Source of the DNA: Ignavibacteriota bacterium
Lineage (GTDB): Bacteria > Bacteroidota > Ignavibacteria > Palsa-1295
Assembly (NCBI GenBank): GCA_025357895.1
Contig: JANYLL010000208.1
Location: forward strand, 1-6,589
Reading direction: 5' to 3'
DNA length: 6,589 nt
The first letter of the stretch is position 1. Every line of letters starts with the position of its first letter. This document shows positions 1 through 5,816 of the stretch, piece by piece. The position numbers were made by a program, and so were the translations under genes. The notes under the pieces are model-generated. The model was not told where the DNA came from and made no database searches. It saw nothing but the letters and a program-made list of their open reading frames with translations.

Positions 1-1074
1 ACTGCTACTTCACTGCTCTTCTTTGCCTTCCTTGCTGTATCACTTGGCTTGCTTATTGTCTTTCCGGGCACTGCTTCCTATTTGCTTAATAGCGCTGCAT
101 TGCCAAAGCTGATCCCAAGTTTAGTTTTTCTTGTTATTGTGACCATTCCTCGTGTTGTCACCAGCAAGATATTTCAAATGCGTTTTCATACAAAGAATCT
201 TTTTTTTACCGATCTGGTAAATTTTGGTGGATCAAGTATCGTCATAACCATCTTTGCCTTCATGGATAAATTACATACGGCAAGTGATGTCATCGGGATA
301 ACGATCATTAGCGGGGCAGTAAGTTCTGTGCTTTCGGTAATCCTTGTGCGTAATGATCTCAGTTGGAGATTCAGGTTCTCAAAGCCAATGCTCAAGAAAA
401 TATTTCACTTTACAAGATACCAGACATTGACCGGTTCTGTGCATGTCTTCCAGCAAAATCTCGATAGCTTGCTTGTCCCAGCATTCTTAGGCGTAGAAGC
501 ATTAGCAAATTATCAGGTCGCAAAATTCTTTTTCAAGGGATTCGATGTGCTTCGTGATACACAAGGAATATTTGTCTTTCCTGCATCCAGTAAATATCAT
601 GCAAGCGGTGATCACGCAACACTGAAAAAAATAATCGAAAAGGCTACAAGCTTTCTCTATCTCCTGATGATCCCCCTTTGTATACTTCTTATTATATTTG
701 CACCGCTTCTTTTTCAGATACTATATAAAGGCAAATTTGATGAAAGTATTAATGTATTCCGTGTTCTTATTGTAAGCGGCTTCGTTCTGCCGGTGACGAT
801 GGTCGGAATGTCGGCACTTGTCGGCATGGGAAAAGTCCGCGAAGTATTTCAAACAATTGCTGCTTCGCTTGTAATAAATATTATTCTTGCGGTTATACTT
901 CTTCCAACCATTGGCATGATCGGTGCAGCAATAGCTTTCGGAGTATCAATGCTCGTACAGGCGCTTCTTGCATACAGGATCATGAAGCAGGAAGTACCTC
1001 TGTCAGCTTCTGCTATGGTTTTGCGAGGTATCGAAGACGGAAAGAATTTTTTGAAGGGAAGAAAGAAGAACTGA
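1..1074 (+). CDS. Polysaccharide/oligosaccharide flippase (MOP superfamily, Wzx-like), 5'-truncated
   Basis: The frame is open from base 1, so the gene starts upstream; 357 residues are visible against a usual 400-500, so roughly the first quarter is missing. The protein is very hydrophobic with many membrane helices. Counting from the first visible codon, a segment near residues 151-174 (QQNLDSLLVPAFLG, then EALANYQVA) matches the amphipathic region typical of Wzx-type flippases. It is followed by a long helix at about 218-242, the short loop ILYKGKFDES, and a paired-helix region at about 282-328 containing LPTIGMIGAAIA, a common pattern in the C-terminal half of polysaccharide biosynthesis exporters. 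Members move lipid-linked sugars across the inner membrane for O-antigen, capsule or exopolysaccharide. The C-terminus is basic (KGRKKN) and probably cytoplasmic. The substrate cannot be told from sequence. About 100 bp separate it from the next gene. The family call is firm; the exact subfamily is not. Confidence 0.85.
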   Translation, partial: TATSLLFFAFLAVSLGLLIVFPGTASYLLNSAALPKLIPSLVFLVIVTIPRVVTSKIFQMRFHTKNLFFTDLVNFGGSSIVITIFAFMDKLHTASDVIGITIISGAVSSVLSVILVRNDLSWRFRFSKPMLKKIFHFTRYQTLTGSVHVFQQNLDSLLVPAFLGVEALANYQVAKFFFKGFDVLRDTQGIFVFPASSKYHASGDHATLKKIIEKATSFLYLLMIPLCILLIIFAPLLFQILYKGKFDESINVFRVLIVSGFVLPVTMVGMSALVGMGKVREVFQTIAASLVINIILAVILLPTIGMIGAAIAFGVSMLVQALLAYRIMKQEVPLSASAMVLRGIEDGKNFLKGRKKN

Positions 1075-1101
1075 GCCCTGCATCAATCTCCCGTATATTT
1101 G
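1071..1101 (+). promoter_or_regulatory. Candidate Bacteroidota-type promoter for the ZIP gene
   Basis: TATATTTG at 1094-1101 fits the Bacteroidota -7 consensus TAnnTTTG. A CTG at 1071-1073, 20 bases upstream, is one mismatch from the -33 TTG. It would give a leader of about 70 bases before the GTG at 1179. The motif is short and AT-rich, so chance is possible. Otherwise the 1075-1178 gap shows only AT-rich sequence and no convincing terminator. Confidence 0.25.
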
Positions 1102-1178
1102 TATAAATCATTAGTACAGTGTATCGGCATTATTCTTTTCTCTGAATTTTAATTTTACATTAATTTTTAATTGTCATA

Positions 1179-1931
1179 GTGTTTCTCGGTATTATCTTAA
1201 GCATCGTTGCAGCAGCCGCGCAGATAGGTGGCGGTATGCTGGCGCTCAATGTAAAGCGATTCCCATCCAATTGGGAGCGGACACTGCTTGCTCTCGGCGC
1301 TGGATTCCTGCTCGCCTTAGTTTTTCTTGACCTGATCCCGGAAAGTTTTCATCTGACAGCCAACCCGGATCAGTCGGTTATAGCTATGCTTATAGGATTT
1401 TCTGTATTGCATTTTTTTGAGCATACGCTTGTCACGCATTTTCATTTTGGCGAGGAGACACATCATCATTCCGGCATCGCTCATTCCTCCGCACTTGGAG
1501 CTGTCGGAGGATTGACGCTTCATGCCTTCTTCGACGGAATGGCGATCGCTGCTGTATCGAGTGCAAAGCCTGCTATGGGAGTACTTATCAGCGTCGCAGT
1601 ACTTTTGCATAAGATCCCCGAAGGACTTACAGTTGCCAGCGTAATGGTCGCCGGGAATCGTTCGAGAAAAGAAACAATGAATGCAGGATTTATCTTGGGT
1701 CTTTCGACAATACTCGGAGCATTATTTGTCTTTCTTTTTGTTAACTTCGATGAAACGTTAATCGGATTTCTTTTTGCATTCAGCGCAGGTGCTGCACTCT
1801 ATGTTGGTGCATGCGATCTTATTCCGGAAATTAATAAAACACGCGGCCGCAAAGCTCCGGTTTTAGTTTTTATTGGCATGATGCTCTTCTATCTTGGTAA
1901 GGTTCTTTTCGAGCATGCCGGATTTATGTAG
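1179..1931 (+). CDS. ZIP-family divalent metal transporter
   Basis: A 250-residue inner-membrane protein with about eight membrane segments, the normal length for a bacterial ZIP (SLC39-like) carrier, which takes up Zn2+ or related divalent ions. The signature helices are visible: H115-A-F-F-D119-G in TM4 and H144-KIPEG149 in TM5, the metal-binding pair of the family. DLIPE occurs twice, in TM2 (51-55) and again in a late helix (213-217), as expected from the internal pseudo-symmetry of ZIPs. The loop between TM3 and TM4 (about 82-102) is rich in His (H82, H87, H89, H95-97, H102) and is a likely cytoplasmic metal-binding loop. The start is GTG at 1179; an in-frame stop at 1161-1163 leaves little room upstream and there is no clear Shine-Dalgarno. 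In TM4 and TM5 the residue after the first His is A and K in place of the usual N, so a binuclear site may be reduced to one metal. The metal is not determined. Confidence 0.92.
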   Translation: MFLGIILSIVAAAAQIGGGMLALNVKRFPSNWERTLLALGAGFLLALVFLDLIPESFHLTANPDQSVIAMLIGFSVLHFFEHTLVTHFHFGEETHHHSGIAHSSALGAVGGLTLHAFFDGMAIAAVSSAKPAMGVLISVAVLLHKIPEGLTVASVMVAGNRSRKETMNAGFILGLSTILGALFVFLFVNFDETLIGFLFAFSAGAALYVGACDLIPEINKTRGRKAPVLVFIGMMLFYLGKVLFEHAGFM

Positions 1932-1939
1932 TATTTTTG
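1932..1939 (+). promoter_or_regulatory. Possible TAnnTTTG -7 box upstream of the lipoprotein gene
   Basis: TATTTTTG directly follows the ZIP stop codon and matches the Bacteroidota -7 consensus. The best -33 candidate is a TTC at 1908-1910 (21-base spacer), one mismatch from TTG. If real, it would start the envelope operon with a leader of about 35-40 bases; if not, the 51-base gap would fit read-through from the ZIP gene. Weak evidence. Confidence 0.22.
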
Positions 1940-1982
1940 AAGATCGGAAAACATATATTTTTCATTCATTAACTCAAAAAAT

Positions 1983-2609
1983 ATGAAATCGTACCAAATC
2001 AAATCTCTTCTTCTGGCCGGATGCCTCATCCTAAGTATTTCCAGTTGTTCAAAAAAACTGGATGATTCGCAAAAGACTACGGATCAGACATCCACAACAA
2101 CAACTTCAAATTCAATGCAGCAAACAGCACAGAATATGGCTGCCGGAACAGCATCCGGTAAAACGCCGGGTGTTGCAATTCCTTCAAAAACACTTGCTGG
2201 CTTTCTTCCCTCCGTATCAGGATACACCGCTAAAGGTGAGCCTGAAACTATGGAAATGGAAATGCAAGGTGCAAAATATTCGCATGCAAATCAATCCTAT
2301 GAAAATGGTGATAAGCGCATTACTGTATCCATTATGGATTATAATTACATAGCCGGTCTTAGCATGGCATACTCAGCAATGATGAATATGAGTCTTGAGA
2401 CGAACGAAGAATCAATGCACTCGGAAAAATTCGGCGGCAATCCGGGCTGGATAGATTGGAAAAAGAAATCCAATACAGGTACAGTCGGAGTCGTTGTCAA
2501 TGATCGCGTATTTGTTGTAATCGAAGCAAATAATGGTGCATCATTGGACGAACTGAAATCCGTCGCCAGCAACATCAATTACTCGGGTATCGCATCGGCT
2601 GCAAAATAA
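1983..2609 (+). CDS. Lipoprotein of unknown function, Met-rich
   Basis: 208 residues. The N-terminus is a classic type II signal peptide: basic MKSYQIK, hydrophobic core LLLAGCLILSI, then a lipobox-like S-I-S-S-C22. The mature protein would be lipidated at Cys22 and anchored in an envelope membrane. Residues 23-65 are a low-complexity Ser/Thr/Gln linker. From about 70 to 200 there is a compact alpha/beta domain with a repeated feel (ITVSIMDYNY, GWIDWKKK, VGVVVNDRVFVVIEANN). I do not recognise this domain. Met is unusually frequent: TMEMEMQ at 89-95 and five Met in residues 128-145. The gene lies 51 bases after a metal transporter and ends one base before the plsC start, so it is probably translationally coupled to plsC. 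A metal-related or lipid-related role are both guesses. The start ATG at 1983 follows an A-rich leader with no Shine-Dalgarno. Confidence 0.82.
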   Translation: MKSYQIKSLLLAGCLILSISSCSKKLDDSQKTTDQTSTTTTSNSMQQTAQNMAAGTASGKTPGVAIPSKTLAGFLPSVSGYTAKGEPETMEMEMQGAKYSHANQSYENGDKRITVSIMDYNYIAGLSMAYSAMMNMSLETNEESMHSEKFGGNPGWIDWKKKSNTGTVGVVVNDRVFVVIEANNGASLDELKSVASNINYSGIASAAK

Positions 2610-2610
2610 C

Positions 2611-3321
2611 GTGATCCGCAGCATTGTTGCAACGATCATTTTTCTTGCCGTAACGATCGTTCTATCAGTTGTCTCAGTCCCTGCCGCTCTTCTTGATAGG
2701 AGCGGCAGTGTTTATTTATGGATTACCCGAATCTGGTCTAAAATATTTCTTCTTATCTATGGAGTAAAACAAACTGTCCTCGGCTTGGAAAATATTAAGA
2801 AAAGTGAGCATTATATTTTCGTTGCCAATCACTCCAGCTACACCGATGTTCCTATTGTAATCGCAGCAATACCAATGGGGATCCGGCTGATCTTTCGCCA
2901 TACCCTAACAAGAATTCCAATTTGGGGTTGGGCATTGCTTGTAAGTCCTTATATCATTATCAACCGCAGTAATGCGATAAAAGCAAGAAAATCTCTAACT
3001 CATGCAGCCGATATAATTCGTGAAGGCGGATCTGTTCTTCTTTTTCCCGAAGGAACAAGAAGTCATACAGGCAAACTTCAGCCGTTCAAGCGCGGCGCAT
3101 TTCACATGGCATATGAAAGCGGCGCGAAAGTTATTCCGGTTGCAATAAGTGGTTCATTTGAATTTTTGTCCCGATCGAAAACACTTCCCATTTCAAATAA
3201 AAAAATATTTGTTTCTATCGGAGCGCCGCTTGAAGTATCATCGCAAATAGAAAATGATCGAGAGCGTGAAGTGGATCTGATGCGCAGATCTGAAGAATCT
3301 ATTCGTAAAATGCTTTCATAA
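2611..3321 (+). CDS. plsC: 1-acyl-sn-glycerol-3-phosphate acyltransferase (PlsC family)
   Basis: 236 residues, the normal size. It acylates lysophosphatidic acid to phosphatidic acid, the second acylation of phospholipid synthesis, at the inner membrane. All family blocks are visible: an N-terminal hydrophobic anchor (about 5-29), block I NHSSYTD with catalytic H74 and D79, block II around INR at 117-119, block III FPEGTRS at 145-151 that binds the glycerol phosphate, and block IV VIPVAISG at 174-181. The start is GTG at 2611, one base after the upstream TAA; no Shine-Dalgarno is visible, so ribosomes probably reinitiate after the lipoprotein gene. Two TAA stops in a row (3319-3324) end it. 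Members of this superfamily also acylate other lysolipids such as ornithine lipids, so the acceptor is inferred from best overall fit. Confidence 0.92.
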   Translation: MIRSIVATIIFLAVTIVLSVVSVPAALLDRSGSVYLWITRIWSKIFLLIYGVKQTVLGLENIKKSEHYIFVANHSSYTDVPIVIAAIPMGIRLIFRHTLTRIPIWGWALLVSPYIIINRSNAIKARKSLTHAADIIREGGSVLLFPEGTRSHTGKLQPFKRGAFHMAYESGAKVIPVAISGSFEFLSRSKTLPISNKKIFVSIGAPLEVSSQIENDREREVDLMRRSEESIRKMLS

Positions 3322-3328
3322 TAAATGC

Positions 3329-4069
3329 ATGTCTTATCCACGACCACTTTCTCCAGAAGAAAAAAAATTGCTGCTATGGCTGCTGCCTGAAGATAAGATT
3401 GCGTATCAATCTTACTGTGATTTTGTTACTATATCAGAAGTCATGGGCGAAGGCAGGTGGGGAGAAGGAAATCTCATCTTGGACAAAAAAAGATCATCGA
3501 TCGATCTTGCTCTCGGAATGCCGCCTGTTGTTGCCTATGGTGAATGTGATATGAATGGCGTTAAACATTCGATCAGTGTACATGATTTTAATATTGATGA
3601 TCAGCTTGAAGTACAGTTCTCAGGCATTTTCCCAATACCGGAATCCGCTGCCATTGAAAATAATTGGTGCTACTCATATTGGAAACCCGGCGATGTTTGT
3701 CCCGCAACAGGAAAACCGGTAAAAGAAATAGTCCTCCGCGATAAAACAGGTTCGGCCCTGTACGTCTTATCAATATCGCCGGCAAAAAAAGTTCTTTGGC
3801 TGCATCATGCTAATTCAGGATTTAACCAATTATTGCCTCTTACTTCTTTTTACGATGAATTACTGCGCACAAAACATATCCGCGATGCCAAACTAATCAG
3901 TCGTCCCGCAACATTTTTCGAACGAATCAATGATTTTAGCGATAGTGAATACATCAAAGCGCTATTCGAATACGATAAGAAAGCAAGCCGTAAATTTGAC
4001 ACAACAGGAATTAGCTTTGAAACTGAAACAAAGAAGAAGAGTATATTTAAGAAATTGTTTGGGAAATGA
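3329..4069 (+). CDS. Uncharacterised protein between plsC and lptC
   Basis: 246 residues with no signal peptide and no membrane helix, so probably cytoplasmic. I do not recognise a family. Visible features are a charged N-terminal helix (SPEEKKLLLWLLPEDK), a Trp/Gly-rich stretch near 36-50 (EVMGEGRWGEGN), a beta-rich middle with the phrase WKPGDVCPATGKPVKEIV at about 118-135, a Cys pair C114/C124 that is too sparse for a zinc ribbon, and a basic C-terminal tail (KKKSIFKKLFGK) that could touch membrane or nucleic acid. It starts seven bases after the plsC stop, and its TGA overlaps the next start in an ATGA. Unbroken codon structure, length and tight packing support a real gene. Its placement suggests a role with the neighbouring envelope genes, but position alone does not prove it. 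Confidence 0.75.
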   Translation: MSYPRPLSPEEKKLLLWLLPEDKIAYQSYCDFVTISEVMGEGRWGEGNLILDKKRSSIDLALGMPPVVAYGECDMNGVKHSISVHDFNIDDQLEVQFSGIFPIPESAAIENNWCYSYWKPGDVCPATGKPVKEIVLRDKTGSALYVLSISPAKKVLWLHHANSGFNQLLPLTSFYDELLRTKHIRDAKLISRPATFFERINDFSDSEYIKALFEYDKKASRKFDTTGISFETETKKKSIFKKLFGK

Positions 4070-4839
4070 AAGTGAAGAGTCAGATTAAATCATGCCATTG
4101 CGAGGGTATGCGATACAAGAGCATAGGCTTTAGCCCGATGTGGCAATCCCCTGAGGCTGATTATATAACCTCAGGGAATTGCTTCGTCGTCGTTATGCGA
4201 CTCCTCGCAATGACATTATTTATTTCATTTCTCGCCTCCTGCGGCTCCAACGAAGTCAAGCCGTCTACAGCCTCGCTAACTTCCTCCGATGAACTTCCCT
4301 CTCAGACATCGGCTCATACAAGAATGTCATTTTCAAGCGACGGAAAAGTCCGTGCCGTGATGAATGCCAGCGGCGTGCGCGTTTTCGAACAAAAGAGACA
4401 TACATTCCTTGATTCTGCGGTGCATGTTGATTTCTTTGATCGCGAGGCGAATCATTCAAGCGTCCTCACTTCTCACCGAGCGTATATTGATGATAACACA
4501 AAAAATATGACTGCGTACGACAGTGTCAGGGTTCTCAGTGATTCCGGAACACTTGTTGAAACCGATTCTTTGCTTTGGGATAATAATAATCATAAATTGC
4601 ATTCCGATGCCTTCGTTCGCATCACGGAAAAAACCGGACGCATTACGCGCGGTCATGGCTTCGAAAGCGATCAGGATCTTGTCAACTATAGTATTCTTCT
4701 GCCTATTATCGACGCACCATCCAGCACATTCGAAAATCCAAACAACGCTCCTGCTTTTTCCTCGCCAACTCAGAATCTCGGAATGCCGCCGCCGCTGCCC
4801 ATGCCGCCAAAAGAGAAGAGAAGAGATAGCGTACGATAA
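4066..4839 (+). CDS. lptC: LPS export protein LptC (lipoprotein form) with in-frame repeat insertion
   Basis: 257 codons. LptC links the inner-membrane LptBFG transporter to the periplasmic LptA bridge and carries LPS on a beta-jellyroll. The region from about residue 75 to 215 has the family's repeated short beta strands (SDGKVRAVMNASGVRVFE, the DSAVHVDFFD strand, LTSHRAYIDD, DSVRVLSDSG, LETD-like VETDSLLWDN, GRITRGHGFESDQDL). The lipobox L56-A-S-C59 shows a lipid anchor. The C-terminus is a Pro-rich, then basic, tail (PPPLPMPPKEKRR). The start at 4066 lies in an ATGA overlap with the upstream stop. Codons 10-50 are supplied by a palindromic repeat (see 4093-4215), which pushes the hydrophobic core about 41 residues inward. 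Either the long form is made, or translation starts at the ATG at 4195 (M44) inside the repeat, giving the short signal MRLLAMTLFISFLASC. The LptC call is fairly sure; the in vivo start is open. Confidence 0.82.
   Translation: MKVKSQIKSCHCEGMRYKSIGFSPMWQSPEADYITSGNCFVVVMRLLAMTLFISFLASCGSNEVKPSTASLTSSDELPSQTSAHTRMSFSSDGKVRAVMNASGVRVFEQKRHTFLDSAVHVDFFDREANHSSVLTSHRAYIDDNTKNMTAYDSVRVLSDSGTLVETDSLLWDNNNHKLHSDAFVRITEKTGRITRGHGFESDQDLVNYSILLPIIDAPSSTFENPNNAPAFSSPTQNLGMPPPLPMPPKEKRRDSVR
4093..4215. repeat. Palindromic interspersed repeat inserted in frame in lptC
   Basis: The ends are inverted repeats: 4087-4105 matches the reverse complement of 4203-4221 at 17 of 19 positions, with a perfect core ATTGCGAGG/CCTCGCAAT. 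Taking the edges at TGCCATTGCG (4093) and CGCAATGACA (4215), the element is 123 bp, exactly 41 codons, and has no stop in the lptC frame. An inner stem lies at 4143-4182. Similar ATTGCGAGG... CCTCGCAATGACA sequences with an inner GAAGCAAT-type arm are familiar as short intergenic palindromic repeats in many bacterial genomes, where they are often mistranslated as peptides like RLLAMT. There is no transposase and no clear target-site duplication. It is probably a non-autonomous, MITE- or REP-like element. Exact borders are uncertain by a few bases. Confidence 0.8.
4143..4182. other. Inner stem-loop of the palindromic repeat
   Basis: GCAATCCCCTGAGG (4143-4156) pairs with CCTCAGGGAATTGC (4169-4182) at 13 of 14 positions around a 12-base AT-rich loop. 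The stem can extend partly outward toward the outer arms, so the whole repeat can fold into a long imperfect hairpin. In mRNA it would lie just ahead of the alternative ATG at 4195 and could affect translation of lptC. Confidence 0.7.
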
Positions 4840-4851
4840 CATGAGAGCATA

Positions 4852-4879
4852 TTGCGCGATGAATTAAACGATATATTTG
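4852..4879 (+). promoter_or_regulatory. Candidate Bacteroidota-type promoter for the orphan gene
   Basis: TTG at 4852-4854, a 17-base spacer, then TATATTTG at 4872-4879 (TAnnTTTG). This is the best -33/-7 pair in the window and lies in the 94-base gap after lptC. It predicts a start near 4885 and a leader of about 50 bases before the ATG at 4934. It supports a transcription unit separate from the lptC operon. No intrinsic terminator for lptC is evident in the gap. Confidence 0.4.
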
Positions 4880-4933
4880 ATTTGTTCTCTCATAGCTGAT
4901 AATTAATATAAAATATCATCGTCAGTCAATACA

Positions 4934-5698
4934 ATGGCAAAGGCAAAAAAAAACGTTAAAAAGGAAATTATTAAGAAGGACATTAAATTCCTTCGCAAAA
5001 TAGGCGAATATTCAATTTATCTGGTAAATGATTTTGCTATACGAAATACTTCTTTATCACATGAAGAATTTACAAATTTTGCGATTCATGATGATTTTCC
5101 AGATATAATTCCTAAAAATCAAATTTGGATCTCAAAAAAAGAGACTGTCAGAGAACGTGAGTTTTACATCCTGAATTGTTTAAGAAGATATGAGTTATTG
5201 AAATCCGGAAGTTCAAGCGGCAGAGCTTATGATCTATCCTTACGGTACGAAAAACAAATGCGCGCCAGATATGACGAAATCCCTCCACCCAGATCATCAA
5301 GCCCATCACAGCATCCCGTCATGCATGAGACATCTCAGCACCCCCATCCGCCAAATGAAATATATAAAAAATATTTGAAAGATTTCAGGGGATATACTGT
5401 ATATATGGTCAATCAAGAACTTGTCCAGGATTTGTACAAGATAGATTTTGTCGATGGCGGTAACCCCTCAGTCTATCATTGGATCCCTGAAGGGGAAATT
5501 TGGATTGCCGATGCTTTAGCCAAAACAGAAATTAGATTTGTCTTGTGGCATGAGTACGTAGAATGCCAATTGATGAAACAAAAAGGATTGACCTATGACC
5601 AAGCGCACGAACTCGCTTCAAAACAAGAATATGGCTTACGTCATAAAACTGCAACTCCCTCTGCTCAATTAAAAAAACTTGGATTAAGCAAGACATAA
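4934..5698 (+). CDS. Uncharacterised protein with internal duplication and C-terminal HExxE motif
   Basis: 254 residues, cytoplasmic-looking, with a Lys-rich start (MAKAKKNVKKEIIKKD). Two related halves are visible: about 19-110 and 147-236. Paired landmarks are GEYSIYLVN with GYTVYMVN, IIPKNQIWIS with WIPEGEIWIA, and E106KQMR with E232YGLR. A Pro/Ser/His-rich linker (116-140) joins them. The second half has H206-E-Y-V-E210, then LM, Y221-DQAH225 and E232, which could form a metal site or a helical structural signature. At the aligned places the first half has N81, C82, R85, Y99 and E106, so it looks like a degenerate copy. The pattern IWI... HExxE... LM... YDxAHxxAxxxE recalls small uncharacterised bacterial/phage proteins that I cannot name. 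Composition is more AT-rich than its neighbours (17 G/C in 5041-5100). Start ATG at 4934 is the first in frame before the Lys-rich stretch; no Shine-Dalgarno is seen. Function unknown. Confidence 0.8.
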   Translation: MAKAKKNVKKEIIKKDIKFLRKIGEYSIYLVNDFAIRNTSLSHEEFTNFAIHDDFPDIIPKNQIWISKKETVREREFYILNCLRRYELLKSGSSSGRAYDLSLRYEKQMRARYDEIPPPRSSSPSQHPVMHETSQHPHPPNEIYKKYLKDFRGYTVYMVNQELVQDLYKIDFVDGGNPSVYHWIPEGEIWIADALAKTEIRFVLWHEYVECQLMKQKGLTYDQAHELASKQEYGLRHKTATPSAQLKKLGLSKT

Positions 5699-5727
5699 AG
5701 CTCTCATATTGTCATTACGACCAACTA

Positions 5728-5771
5728 TTTGTCGCCCTCTGCTTTAACTTTAACTAACCTTTGGTTTTAAA
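5728..5771 (+). promoter_or_regulatory. Intergenic AT-rich hairpin and weak promoter-like motif before the helicase gene
   Basis: The gap 5699-5816 holds two weak signals. TTTAA-CT-AACC (5749-5759) can pair with GGTT-TTAAA (5763-5771) over a TTT loop, with a two-base bulge, followed by an AT-rich stretch; it might be a poor terminator for the upstream gene. AACCTTTG (5756-5763) is one mismatch from TAnnTTTG, with TTTG at 5728-5731 as a possible -33, but the 24-base spacer is long. Both readings are low confidence. Confidence 0.18.
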
Positions 5772-5816
5772 AATATTTCTGTTATTTTCGAAGCCTGTTC
5801 GTTGTTAGCAGTACCC

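Noticed and set aside
4456..4842. 128-codon open frame antisense to lptC, and a 114-codon frame at 4523-4867 on the + strand
   Set aside because: Both lie over the clearly coding lptC frame, show no domain or signal features, and have odd composition; they are shadows.
4841..4893. ATGAGAG/CTCTCAT pair as an lptC terminator
   Set aside because: Seven base pairs with a 39-base loop and no following T-run; it also encloses the promoter-like boxes.
4841..5707. ATGAGAGC (4841-4848) and GCTCTCAT (5700-5707) flank the orphan gene as an 8-bp inverted repeat, each near a CATATTG
   Set aside because: Too short to argue for a mobile-element end; another CTCTCAT at 4887-4893 shows that the word recurs by chance in this AT-rich sequence.
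5710..5722. TGTCATTACGACC, similar (10 of 13) to the palindromic repeat end
   Set aside because: No partner arm or inner stem was found nearby; it could be a relic but the match is too short to claim.
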